Positions 36,318-48,345 of a stretch of DNA of 64,000 bases are shown one piece after another. Under the pieces are notes generated by a model. That model did not search any database, was not told where the DNA came from, and saw only the letters and a program-made list of their open reading frames with translations. The stretch is from Rhinopithecus roxellana (lineage: Eukaryota; Chordata; Mammalia; Primates; Cercopithecidae). Both the position numbers and the translations under genes were made by a program. Positions within the stretch are counted from its first letter, which is position 1. Each line of letters starts with the position of its first letter. The stretch spans positions 29,653,483 to 29,717,482 of the forward strand of contig NC_044561.1 of assembly GCF_007565055.1 (NCBI RefSeq). The letters run 5' to 3'.

Positions 36318-36460
36318 AGAGCAGTGACTCAAATCTGAATGCATGCCAGATTCCATTAAATGGCTGAACCTGAGTCCCACCTTTGAGATTTTGGTTTTGT
36401 TGGTCTGAGGTGGGAGTATTGGCATTTTATTAGTTTTCCCATGAAATACAATGCACCTCC
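36318..36460 (+). mobile_element. MER5-like fragment
   Basis: 'gagcagtgactcaaatctgaatgcatgccagattcc...ctgagtcccacctttgagattttggttttgttggtctgaggtgggagtattggcattttattag' resembles a diverged MER5A. Confidence 0.55.
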
Positions 36461-36704
36461 ATGATTGAGAAGAGATCCCTATCACCTCAAAGTCGGCTAA
36501 GAAGAATTGTGCTCCAGACCAGAGAAGTGAGAATTTTCCCCAAATCGCCAAACCATCTTTCTTTACTTCCACCTGGAAATGTGTGCTTTCCATTTGATTG
36601 AGATTAAAGTTCAAAAGTATCTCTGTAGTTATATTTGTGTGGAGAATGCAAATTACCTTATAACCCCAACTGAGGATTCAGGCAGCTCACCATCTGACTT
36701 ACGG

Positions 36705-37505
36705 TTGATGACTGATTTTATGCATCAACTTGGCTAAGCTTCAAATGTTTGGTCAAACACCAGTCTAAAGGTTGCCATGAAGACATTTTTCAGATAAGGT
36801 TGGTATTTAATCAGCAGACTTGAGAAAAGTCACGTACCTTCCATAATGTGGGTGAGCTTCCTCCAGTTGGTTGAAGGCCTTAAGAGAAAAGGGTGACATC
36901 TGCCAGAGGAAGAGGGAAATCTTCCTTCAACCTGAGTTTACGTTCAAGTTGCAAGATCAGCTCTTTCCTGGGTCTCCAGCCTGCTCAGCAGATTTTGATT
37001 TTGCTAACTCCTACAATCATGTGAGCCAGTGCCTTAAATTCTTCCTCCTCTCTCGCTCTCTTTCTCTGTATCCCTCCCTCCCTTTCTCTCTCTTTCTTGT
37101 CCCCCAATTTCTCTCCATTTCCTTGCCTCGCTCTCTTCTCTCTCTCCCCCCTGATCTCCCTTCTGGCCTCTCTCCTCTCTACTCCTCCTCCTTTTCTCCT
37201 TCCCCACTTTTCTCTCTCTTTTCTCTCCCCCCTCCTCTCCTCTTTCTGTCTCCCTCTCACTCTTCCTCTTTCTTCTCTCTCCTCCCTCTCTTTCCCTTTC
37301 TCTCCTCTCTCCCTCATTCCTCTTTGCCTCTCTCTCCCTCACTCTTCCTCCTCTTCCTTCTCTGTGTGTGTGTGTGTGTGTGTGCGTGTGTGTATGTATG
37401 TATTCCCTTTATGCATCCTGTAGGTATGTGTATACACATGCTTACATGTAGACACACACATCCTACTGTTATTTTTTCTGGGGAGGACCCTAACACATCA
37501 TTGAC
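36705..37505 (+). repeat. Old interspersed repeat with long polypyrimidine tract
   Basis: 'gttgatgactgattttatgcatcaacttggctaagc...cttcaaatgtttggtcaaacacc' and 'aacctgagtttacg...cagcagattttgattttgc...aatcatgtgagccagtgcctta' are parts of a familiar interspersed repeat whose family name I cannot give safely. Its internal microsatellite has grown into about 330 bases of almost pure C/T on the + strand (37,035-37,365) followed by (TG)n at 37,366-37,393. The repeat resumes near 37,465 ('tttttctggggaggaccctaacac'). Open frames here are low-complexity artefacts. Confidence 0.65.
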
Positions 37506-38150
37506 TTAGGTGGAAGTGAGATTAACTGCTAAGGCCCTGGGGTTTATGGCTTCCCTTTGGGCAACTTTGTCCCCTGAACAGAATACAGATCAACATTGAG
37601 TCCCCTGAATTTCTCTTAAACCTTCTGAGCATGAGATAGCCTCTCGAGGGTCCTCAGCTCCAGAGTCTGTGACCTCTGTTCCTGATCTCACCCCTATTCA
37701 GAGCTGGTAAGCTGTGTATGAAGGATGGTGGATGATAAACTTAAAATCTAACATTTGGGTTCTAAAACCATTACAAATATTCAGACTTATGTAGCAGCTA
37801 GATGATTGAGCTTTCAACAATAACCTCTGTACTTGAGATTCCAGTTTCAGAACTGCACATTAAACCATTTTTGGTGGAGGGTACAAGGCGAATGTTAGCT
37901 AAAACATGGAATATTAACCTTCACAGCAAAACCTTTTAGATTCGTTTAGATAACTGATTGCTCAAATAGCCTGTTTCCATTATTGTTTAAGCTTTGTGAA
38001 TCACAGAAAGTACACTGCTAATCACAATTTGTCTGGTTTTAAACAGGTCAGAATGTCCTCAAAAATAAAAGCTCAGTAAGCCATTAACCTTTTGTGTTGG
38101 CCACTGCTATTTTATCTAGACACCTTGTTATAAGGACAAGATGTTTGATT
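37506..38150. other. No gene recognised
   Basis: Unassigned intergenic DNA. Confidence 0.5.
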
Positions 38151-38154
38151 TATG

Positions 38155-38338
38155 GCAGTGGTTCTGAAACGATAGTGTGTATCAAATTTATGCAGAGTGC
38201 TTGAAAAACATAGAGTTTTTAAGTCCTACTCCTAGACCTTCTGATTTAGTAGGTTTTGGGTGGAACCTCAAGATCTGCAATTTTAACAGATTCCCAAGTG
38301 ATGCTGATAACTGCTGGTCCATACACTGCTCTTTTAGA
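38155..38338 (+). mobile_element. MER5A-like hAT transposon
   Basis: 'ggcagtggttctgaaacgatagtgtg...cctagaccttctgatttagtaggttttgggtggaacctcaagatctgcaattttaacagattcccaagtgatgctgataactgctggtcc', in MER5A order. Third such element within 3 kb. Confidence 0.8.
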
Positions 38339-41205
38339 AAATCTAACTCTTAAAAAACACAGTCGAGCAAATGAATTAATGGAAAATAGAGTTTTTTCAC
38401 CTGGGTTCAGCAGGTTATCAACAGGGATTCATCGAACACTTAATATGTGCTTGGTCAGCACCGTGATAGTGTTGTGTGGACAGATGAGAATAGTTACTGC
38501 GATCAAAGAACTAACCATTCGTTTGGAGGATCAAGACTAACATACCTATTTGTAGTAAAGAACAAACCTTGAGATATAACAGCTTTTGTGTCACAGATGA
38601 AAAGACTGGCAGGAGTTCATAAGAAAGGAAGATAATGAGGACTCTGGGAACTGCAGAAAGCTTCTGTCGAAGGGGAAATGAACTGGGCCTGGAAGAACTG
38701 GATTAATAGATTAGAAAATAAGAAATTCAGGGTGGGAGAGTCACATGGGGACAGAGGCAGAATGAGCATTGAATTGGCTGTTTCGGGGAAATGGTTGCTG
38801 TCTTGCAGATGAATGTATTTAATAAATAATGTGATGATTACCATGACTTAGAGTGGTAAACAGATTTGGAATGGTTAGGGGAAGAGGTATATTATGAGAG
38901 ATCTGTGAGCCCAGGCAGAGAACATAGAGTTAGAGCAGTAGGAAATCCAGAATACTAAGCAGAAGAAATGCAAGATAAAAGTAATATGTAGGAAATATAA
39001 ATTTAGAAACAGTGTGCAGAATAGGTTGGACTATGTGGAAATGAAAGATGCATTGAGTTCCTAGAGCTAAAGGCTTATTGCGGGGGGTCCAAGAGTGAGA
39101 AGATTAGGACCAGAATTAAGCTTGTTGCAGTAAGAATAAGAAAATAGATACCCACATTTTCTATGGAAAATGATTTGTTTCAGTGACATAAACAAATGCA
39201 TAAAAGCAGTACTTTTGAACTGGAATATTCATCAAGAAAGGAAATGTTATTAACAGGGATAAATATTTTTAAAATTTAGTTTTGCCAGAGAGATGTATCT
39301 GGTTTTGGATATGTCGATTCGAGGTAACAATACATTCAAAACAATTCTCTAGCTAAGATTTGTATATTTAAGGAGAGTACATGACTTATATCAATTTGAA
39401 AGTAACTGATATTAATTTTTTATTTAGAGCTGTAAAAGTGAGAGAAAATATTTACTCATACACATTTATTCCTTAAGTTTTAATGGATCACTTTCTGTAT
39501 GTCAGACATTGTAGTGGGAGTACAAATGGGAAATTAATAAGAGAATTTAGAGAGAAAGTCAAGGAATTGAATCTAGGAAGGGCTCCTTAGTTAGAGTTTG
39601 GATAAAGTCAGAGGAATAAATGAAGAAAACACGTGAGAGGTACAGTTGTAAAAAGAGAATGGGGATGGTGTTGAAAAGGGTTGGAAGTAGAGGAAATGAT
39701 AACTTGTGGCAGCAGAGGTCAAGGATAACCATGGAGAAATGTGCCTGGGATTGGCAAAAGAAAACATTAAAAATCTCTTAGGGAAGAGGAGGCAGAAGAA
39801 GGGAGTAGATGTGAAGAGACTGATGAAGAAAGAGCCATAGAGCAATACAAGTAGAAATAAGTTAGGATGCCACACTGGTGGAGAGCTAATAATTTGAAGG
39901 AAGGAAAAAATACCTCATCTTCTGATGGGAAAACACAATGGAAATATGACTTATTTTCAATACAATCATCTTTTTTCCAAAACTAAACATATATTTTTAC
40001 ATGAATCTATAACTATTAAATATTTCTTACATATAATGTAATCTACTCTTATAAATTATATATGCATTCAAATGTAAACATTAAATGGATGCTGACTGAA
40101 TTAAAGGTATTTCTATTAATATTATGATAGTATTCAATTTTTACATGAATACTTTGCAGAATGAGATAAATTAAATCTAACAAAGTGAATTATAAAATAT
40201 CTAGTAGAATAATACATTGCTTATTTTCTTCTTTCTATTTAAAAAAATTTGCAGGCAAATGAATGTGAACATTCACATTTTCTTTCCCTGACGTTGGGAA
40301 ATCTTCATGAGGAGGGAGAACATAGAAGTTAAGCCACTTTCAGAGGTTGATAGGGAAATTTTCGGATTTGATGATGCTCCAGGTGGAGAAATAATGACAT
40401 TGATTCAAGAAAGAAAAATGGGCCTAAAAGGTCAGTAGTATATTTGGTAAAAAGTAAAAAACAGCTGGGGGAAGAATATAAAACTTAATATTACCATCAC
40501 ATATTTTGGAAATTTATTGGTGGTTTTACAGAGAGGCTACTGTGGTCAAAGACATAGTTGTATACTGTACAAATGAAGGTTGGGGGTGTACAAATTCCGA
40601 ATTTTGCTTAAAGTGGCATAGAGTCAACACTGCTATTAACATGAGACCTTAGGTAGGAAAATGAAAGGGAAAATATGGGAAAGATGAATAAACTTGCAAT
40701 AAATTTTGCGTTTGACTTAATGTGGTGAATTTTTACTAATGAAAAGCTGAAAATTATCACATAATGGCATCAATAATTGGGAAATTAAGCAGAAAGAAAT
40801 TTTCAGAATACTAATGAATTCTTATATGGTTAGGAAATACTTTTCAAAGCCACTCAGCATTTTTGGGTCAAGAGAAAACTAGCAACCACAATTCCTTATA
40901 GTCACATGAAAGGCAAAAGTCTGAAAAGGAACAGATACTTAAGTGTATGAAATGATAGAAAAAAAATCCACAATAAAATACATATTGCAGTTCTAATTTC
41001 CCTGCACAAGGTAAGATGCTTGCAGGGATATAGAATGCACAGAGCAAAAAATAAAAATAATAGTAAGGTTCTCACTTTTAAAGAGATTACATATATTAAA
41101 ATAGGTAACCTGAGACATGTATGCAAAGAGACACATGATAGGTCATAATACAGATTATTTGCAGCAAAAGATCGTTCAAATAAAGTATCAATTAAAAATA
41201 TTTTT
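38339..41205. other. No gene recognised
   Basis: About 2.9 kb of A/T-rich DNA without recognisable coding sequence or clear repeat. Open frames of about 75-110 codons on the minus strand (38,617-38,844, 39,591-39,875, 40,902-41,228) are Phe/Leu/Ser-rich, as expected from T-rich antisense of A/G-rich DNA. Confidence 0.5.
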
Positions 41206-41207
41206 TT

Positions 41208-41808
<601 letters not shown>

Positions 41809-42061
41809 AATTTTAGAGGCTCTTTTCAGATTGTCTAAGACTCAATCCTCAGTGAGCATCTTAAATATAGATTTTCAACTCTCATGGGCAAGAAAATACC
41901 ATATTTAGGTTGAGTTGAAACTAATTTTGTAATTGAGTCCCATCAAAGGTTTATTTTCAAAATATTCAGTTCAATCTCAGCAAAACTGCTTACCCATTGG
42001 TTTATTTTTATTTTTTATTTTTGTTGAATTAATTAAATGATCTTTAATCTCTAAAATCTTT

Positions 42062-42243
42062 TTTTTTTTAAGTTGAATGTTTTTATTATACTTTAAGTTC
42101 TAGGGTACATGTGCACAATGAGCAGGTTTGTTGCATATGTATACATGTGCCATGTTGGTGTGCTGCACCCATTAACTCGTCATTTATGTTAGGTATATCT
42201 CCTAATGCTGTCCCTGCCCGCTCCCCCTACCCCACGACAGGCC
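42062..42243 (-). mobile_element. L1 3'-end fragment
   Basis: 'ttttattatactttaagttctagggtacatgtgcacaat...gtatatctcctaatgctgtccctgcccgctccccctaccccacgacaggcc' is the antisense 3'UTR of a primate L1, only about 180 bases long. Confidence 0.85.
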
Positions 42244-42885
42244 AATGGTTATTTTAAAAGATGACCTGTTTGACTTAATGTGGCCTATTCTCTTGTGCTG
42301 TATAAAAATGTCAACAGTCTCCTTAGTGATTTGGAAACTTGAACGCTCATAAGATTTTCATATTTGAACATATACTCTAAGATAATAACTTTCAAAGGAA
42401 ATTAAAAGTTATTTCTCAACTTAAAAAGTTATTTTGTTACACAAATATGTTAGTTTATTGAACAATGTCAAGCTGGTTTTCTTTACACAATGGTCCTCCT
42501 AAGGATAATTAAAATGCTACCATGGCGTTCCAGTTTGTACTCCTACTACAGTACCTGGCATTTAGGTGCAAGTAAAATTTAGAGTGCAGCTATAAATTGT
42601 GAATACTCTGAAGTCCATTTTATTTTATAGTGTTTGATAGCACATTTTAACATCTTGGAAACTCTGTTTCTTGGAATACATTTTAATACCTCCCAGTCCT
42701 AGTGTTCCTGGAAACATAATTGGAAAATAAAATGCCACAAATTCAATGCAACCATGGCTAGTACTCAAGGAAAGATCTTTGCTCAAGAGAATAATTTAGC
42801 AAATAATGGTTTCAAAGAAATAGGACATGACTAAGTACGCTGGATAAATGGTTGTGATTTCTGTATCTCAAAATTTTGAGCTGAT
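42244..42885. other. No gene recognised
   Basis: Unassigned A/T-rich DNA. Confidence 0.5.
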
Positions 42886-43585
42886 TATGCCATTAAGTTG
42901 CTGAAAACCTTCTCTGGTTCTCCATTACCTTTAGAATGAATTCCATACTTTTTACCTTAATATTCAAAGCTCTTTATCATTTGGCCCCAGTTTATTATAC
43001 TCTTTTATCTCTTTTATTCCCCAAAGAAAAAAGGAAATTCCTGTCCTCACAGAGCCTATATTCTAGTGAGAAGAACAGACAGTCAACAAAATAAGTAAAA
43101 TGCAAGGCTATCATATGGTGATAAATGGCTTGATAAATGCTAAGTAGAAAATAAAGATATGTCTGTGGGAGGGTGCTAGCTATAAATAATACTGTTCAGG
43201 GAGGGCCTCTTTGAGTGACATTTGCACACACTCTGATGGCAGTGAGGGAATGAGTCATAGATATGGGCTTTAAATAGTAAAAGCTGCAGGTTGAAGCCCA
43301 GCAAGTATGAAGGCCCTAAGTGGACCTGTATCTGAATTGTTTTGAGGTCTATTTCACAGGATTTTTCTTTCCTTTTTCTGTAACCGCATCAATCTGAGAC
43401 ATTTTTGTGTAAATGTTTGTCTTCCTTATTAAGCTTGGAGTTCATTGAAGGCCTGTTTTTGGTCTTATTCATGTTTTTCATTTTTATTTTTATTTTATTT
43501 TCAGCAGTGCCTACTGTCATGTTCTGTTTTTTAGGACAGTTCTCAATAAATTCTAATATTATAGAATTGAATGCATGTTTCTCAA
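42886..43585 (+). mobile_element. L2-type fragments with an older repeat between
   Basis: 'gattatgccattaagttgctgaaaaccttctctggttctccattacctttagaatgaattcc...tttatcatttggcccc' matches the L2 3' region. 'gagttcattgaaggcctg...cagcagtgcctactgtcatg...acagttctcaataaattc' matches its terminal part. Between them (43,030-43,270) is a different ancient repeat ('tcctcacagagcctatattctagtgagaagaacagac') whose family I cannot name. Confidence 0.55.
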
Positions 43586-44096
43586 TTTAGCCTTCCTACG
43601 CCTGTCCTCTCCTGAGTAGTACGGTTGTGGATTGGATGGTAATACTGGTGGCACCTGAAAAGGCAGGAATCACTAAGCCCCTTCCTTTCTTTGAGAGGCT
43701 GGGGATAGGGATTCTCAATGTTTTGGGTTTTTGCTGAGGGAACTACTTCCTTGCAGCTGAGGGATGGATTTTCTTCCTCTCACACTGCTGTTGGGTTGAT
43801 GATACCGTTTGATACTTTTTATGATATTATTTGATACTTTTAGCGTTTGGTTGCCATGTGGACCAAGAGGTCTAAGGCAAAGTTGCTATGGTCATATTAA
43901 TTCTCTTTCTAAGAAAGGAGCTTCACAAAGTGTTCATCAAGGGTACCGCCAGCCCCAGCATCAAAAATGAAGTGGTTACCACTTTTAACATCAGAAGAGA
44001 AACCTGGCCTTTGATGTAGCCCAGGATGATCTTCAGAGAGCCTTTCAATGTCTGCTTTATCACATTTTTGACATTATCATATTTGGTGGCCCTACT

Positions 44097-44575
44097 GGAT
44101 TAAACAGTATCCCCCAAATTCATGCCCGTTCAGAACCTCTGAATGTGACCTTATTGTAAATGAGGTCTTTGAGGATGTAATCTAGTTAAGATGAGGTCGT
44201 ACTGGACTGGGACTCACCTAATTAGGTGGGACCAAATTTTACATAAGGACTAGTGTCCTTATATGAAAGGAGAGGAAAATCTGGACAGAGACAGGCACAG
44301 AAGGAAGACACACGGGGAGAATGCCATGTGAAGGTGAAAAGATGCAGCTACAAGCCAAGGAACACTAAGATTGCTGTGAAGTCTCTGAAAGCTAGGACAG
44401 AGGCCTGGAGCATCTTCATCCTCTGAGCTGCCAAGAAGCAATGAACCCTTTGACAACTTTATTTACGACTTTTACCTTCCTGAACTATGAGAAAATACAT
44501 TTCTACTGTCTTAAGTCAGCAGCTTGTGGTAATTTGTTATGGTAACTATAGAAAAAATAATACAGTAACTTTCTT
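44097..44575 (+). mobile_element. MLT1-type MaLR LTR inside the GAPDH pseudogene
   Basis: 'acagtatcccccaaattcatgcccgttcagaacctctgaatgtgacc', 'gaggtctttgaggatgtaatctagttaagatgagg', 'gaatgccatgtgaaggtg', 'gatgcagctacaagccaaggaacac', 'gaactatgagaaaatacatttctactgtcttaagtc' and 'ggtaatttgttatgg' are in MLT1 order. GAPDH-related sequence resumes on each side. Confidence 0.75.
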
Positions 44576-44974
44576 TAGATGGCAGAGCCAACAAGGACAA
44601 ATTGGGTGTGGGGACATGGAAAGTCCTGCCAGTGAATTTCTCAATCAGCTTGGGGATGGCCATGCCTGTACATGTGAGGACAACAGTCTGGGCAACATCA
44701 TGGTCATCGTGGCACTGCTGGGGTGACAATATTTAGTCTTCTAAGTAGCAGTGGACCGAGTAGCAGGGACTGTGATCACTAGACACTTGTGAATTCCTCC
44801 ACAAAAGCACAGTTGTCATGGATAACCTTTGCTAGAGGAGACAAGCACTTGGTGTAGTACGAGGTTTTGGAAACGTCGTAAAGAAGTCGTCATTTCTCAT
44901 GATTTAGTCCCATTCCCCAGACAGAAGAATCAGCAAAGGAGTGAGAGAGAATAACTGTTAGGCTTAAAGGTTTT

Positions 44975-45178
44975 AACATGAGGCCCAGGATTTTCTAAGG
45001 TGGTTAAGACAAGGAAACTTTGGGAGGTGTTGGATATGTCCATGACTTTGATTGTGATGATGGTACCACATGTCTTTGCATATGTCTAAATTCATTAAAT
45101 TTCACATACTAAATATGTGCAGTTCTTTGCATATGAATTATACCTCAATAAAGCTGGTAAACACTTTTTTAAAAAAGA
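44975..45178 (+). mobile_element. L1M 3' end inside the GAPDH pseudogene
   Basis: 'ttgattgtgatgatggtaccac...aattatacctcaataaagctggtaaacac' followed by an A-rich tail is the 3' end of an old L1M element. It sits between two parts of the GAPDH coding sequence. Confidence 0.75.
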
Positions 45179-45702
45179 CATAGTGGACTTCACAATGGAT
45201 TCAGCACCAGCATCACTCCATTTGACACTGGTGGTATCTTGCTCCTAGAAGGTGGAGATGAGCTTCCTATTCACTATTAAGTTTCTTGTTCTGAACCTTG
45301 ATGGTGTCATTGAACTTGCCATGGGTTGAATCATACTTGACACCTTGGGGGCAGTGAATTGATGATTTATGGCAACAATAACCATTTTGCTAGAGTTGAA
45401 AAGATCTCTGATCACAGGGCCCCAATATGATCAAATACATTTATTTCAATTTTCACATCATGTCACAAAGATGCAACTGGCATTGCTGGCATTGGACAAA
45501 AAGGTATGGCTTTCTTTTGAATATGGAGAAAAAGAGGCTCAATTTAGCTTTCACTTTTTTTTTTTTATCATGAGCCATGAGCTGTTATAAAATGAAAAGA
45601 TAGGCATGTAAAGGTTTTGAGGGTTTCTTTTTTCAAAGACTTAAATGTTACAAGCAAGAAAATACTGGAGATGATATATATTTATCTCAGTAAAGCCATA
45701 GA

Positions 45703-45992
<290 letters not shown>

Positions 45993-46333
45993 TGTTTTTG
46001 CCAGAGGCACTTGCATTGTGAAAATCCTAAATTACAAAATTGGCTTTTCTGTGAGTATCAGAAACAGGCCATAACAATGATATGACTTTCATGTCTTTGT
46101 TACAAGCTTTTCATAAAAGACACAAAGCTTAGCAATCAAATGTTGATCTTTCTTGGGATACTCCTTGATTAAAGCATGGACATTCCAAATATCTACCATT
46201 TCATAACTAATATTTGATGAGGCCAGAATATATGTCAAGGAATAGAACCCTTGTAAAACAGGCAAGAATGAACCGAACAACACAGGCACACTGTAGAGGT
46301 GGTTAGATAAATATTCTAATAAGATCTAAATTA

Positions 46334-46650
46334 GGCTGGGTGCGGTGGCTCAAACCTGTAATCCCAGCACTTTGGGAGGCCGAGATGGGTGGATCACAAG
46401 GTCAGGAGATCGAGACCATCCTGGCTAACCCGGTGAAACCCCGTCTCTACTAAAAAATACAAAAAACTAGCCGGGCGAGGTGGTGGGCGCCTGTAGTCCC
46501 AGCTACTTGGGAGGCTGAGCCAGGAGAATGGCGTGAACTCAAAAGGCGGAGCTTGCGGTGAGCTGAGATCCGGCCACTGCACTCCAGTTTGGGCGACAGA
46601 GCGAGACTCCATCTCAAAAAATAAAAATAAAAAAAAATAAAAAAATACAG
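46334..46650 (+). mobile_element. AluY (AluYR type)
   Basis: 'ggctgggtgcggtggctcaaacctgtaatcccagc', 'aaaactagccgggcgaggtgg' and 'gagatccggccactgc' identify a cercopithecid-type AluY. The tail is A-rich with T interruptions. Confidence 0.9.
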
Positions 46651-46654
46651 TAAA

Positions 46655-47180
46655 ATAAGATCTAAATTGAAATGACATACGGAATATGGCAACTGCCCTG
46701 ACAAGTAGTAACAGTAAACTTTGCTTTTTCTAACTTGATACTTAATCTGGGTAAATTGAGGCTTGGAAAAGAAATATTTAAAAGATATTTAACCATTAGA
46801 AGATCTGTAGCTAGAATCAGGAGTCCGTGAAGTCCAGACCAGAGTTCTTTAGTCTTAGATGTCAGAGTTGTAAAAATTGCTTGAATGATCAGATTATAAA
46901 TAATGATTCCAACTTGAATCATTAGTTCCTGGGCATTGAAATTTGGGGCAGGATGCAGCAAATGTATTACAAGTAAAGGAACCACAACTAGTGAATTTGT
47001 GAATCATTTTATTTATTTCAAGCAAATAGCCGTGATATTATTTATAAAGTATCAACAATTGTCAAAATCAGTCTATTTATTTGGGATTATTTTAGAACAA
47101 GCAGATACACAATCAAATGTGACATTTTTATTTTCTTACGCCACACTTGCCCAGTTTGCTGGATTTGGAAATTGACAGTG
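46655..47180. other. No gene recognised
   Basis: Unassigned DNA between an AluY and an LTR. Open frames of about 80-107 codons here show no family features. Confidence 0.5.
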
Positions 47181-47551
47181 TATTAGCTGTCTTCACACTG
47201 CTATAAAGAACTGCCTAAGACTGGGTAATTTTTGTTTTTTAAAAAGAGAGAGGTTTAATTGACTCAGGGTTCTGCATGGCTGAGGAGGCCTCAGGAAACT
47301 TACAATCATGGCGGAAGGTGAAGGATAGGCAAGTATCTTCTTTACAAGGTGCCAGGAAAGGGAGAAGGGCAGGGGGGACCTCCACTTATAAAACCATCAG
47401 ATCTCATGAGAACTCACTCAGGATCACAAGAACAGCATGGGGGAAACTGCCACCATTATCCAATCACCTCCCATCAGGTCCCTCCCTTGACACATGGGGA
47501 TTACAGTTGGAGATGAGATTTGGGTGGGGACACATAGCCAAACCATATCAG
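47181..47551 (-). mobile_element. MST/THE1-type MaLR solo LTR
   Basis: 'tgtattagctgtcttcacactgctataaagaactgcctaagactgggtaattt', 'aggtttaattgactcagggttctgcatggctgaggaggcc', 'ataaaaccatcagatctcatgagaactcactc' and 'gagatttgggtggggacacatagccaaaccatatca' form an antisense MST/THE1 LTR. No internal region is present. Confidence 0.9.
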
Positions 47552-47555
47552 ACAG

Positions 47556-48065
47556 CTTATCAAATGTGTGTTTGGATAAACTAATAAAGCTAGAGTCAGC
47601 AATTATAAAGTTAAATATATGATAGAATTTATGTGGAAGAAGAAATGGAACCATTGGTTATAAATTTGCCCCTCACATGATGAGAAAATGCATTTTCTAA
47701 ATATGTATTCTTGTTTTGTTATTTTGTTTAGTTTCTAAATAACAGGTGAAAGAAATCAACTCTTGCTATATCAAGATTCTGATTTTTAAATTATCTTTAA
47801 ACATATGTAAGTAAAACTTCATCATGAATACCAGAAAGGATAACTATTAGGCCTATGAAGACAATTTCTGAGGTGACGGATTAGGCAGACTACTTTTGTA
47901 GCAGCAGCTAATGTGTACATGAAGCCCTTTGCAGCTGTTAGAATAGCACAGAAAAATCCACCATGTTTTTATGATATGGGGTAAGGGCTGAGATAGCAGG
48001 AGCATGCATGTAGTGAATCCCACCCACTGTTGATGGTACATGTGAGTGGTGTCTCCTCTCCCTAG
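47556..48065. other. No gene recognised
   Basis: Unassigned DNA. Confidence 0.5.
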
Positions 48066-48066
48066 C

Positions 48067-48285
48067 ACTTCCTAGGACTTTGTGGTTGCAGCCACCCTGG
48101 AAGCTCTCATGAGATCTGTGGCTATTGCTCTGGTTGAGGCTATGCCCGTAGGTGTGACTGCGGAGATACCTCTGCTTGCTGGAGCTTCTGTCCATCTTTT
48201 GCAAATTGCTATTGCTATCACTGCTGGTAAGTTAAATGCTTTTTGTGCCTTCAAACAAACTGCTAGACTTACAATAATTAATGAT
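48067..48285 (+). pseudogene. Cys-rich stretch, possible decayed KRTAP gene
   Basis: One + frame reads CGCSHPGSSHEICGYCSG, then a stop, then GYARRCDCGDTSAC and WSFCPSFANCYCYHCW before another stop. Cysteine, glycine, tyrosine and serine are enriched and 'CPS' recalls the tail of several KRTAP20/22 proteins. There is no start codon or promoter in the expected place. It lies about 30 kb beyond the expanded locus, roughly where I would expect another KRTAP21 member from remembered human spacing. A different + frame (70 codons) and a minus frame (88 codons) are also open, so coding identity is unproven. Confidence 0.3.
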
Positions 48286-48345
48286 ATGATCTGAATGTTT
48301 GCATTCCCCCAAAATTCATATGTTGAAGCCCTAATTGTAATAGTT
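48286..48345 (+). mobile_element. Short MLT1 LTR start fragment
   Basis: 'tgatatgatctgaatgtttgcattcccccaaaattcatatgttgaagccctaattg' matches the first 50-60 bases of an MLT1-type LTR; the remainder is missing. Confidence 0.6.

Larger units (their letters stand above)
43630..45470 (-). pseudogene. GAPDH processed pseudogene, split by two insertions
   Basis: Antisense of the GAPDH mRNA, the glycolytic dehydrogenase. Read on the minus strand, pieces follow the parent order: the N-terminal region (45,465-45,365), 'tatgattcaacccatggcaagttcaatgacacc' (near residue 50), 'gcaaaggttatccatgacaactgtg' (around the active-site region, 44,835-44,810), 'ccatccccaagctgattgag' (44,660), then 'aaatatgataatgtcaaaaatgtgataaagcag' (44,080), 'atcctgggctacatcaaaggccag' and the C-terminal 'ggtccacatggc' (43,855). 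3'UTR-like sequence continues to about 43,630. There are no introns, many stops and frameshifts, and roughly 25% divergence by eye. An L1M 3' end and an MLT1-type LTR interrupt it. GAPDH retrocopies are common in mammals; this one is old. Confidence 0.85.

Noticed and set aside
36871..37509. 212-codon + frame and 102-110-codon minus frames
   Set aside because: Low-complexity Ser/Leu/Pro or Arg/Glu sequences generated by the polypyrimidine tract inside a repeat.
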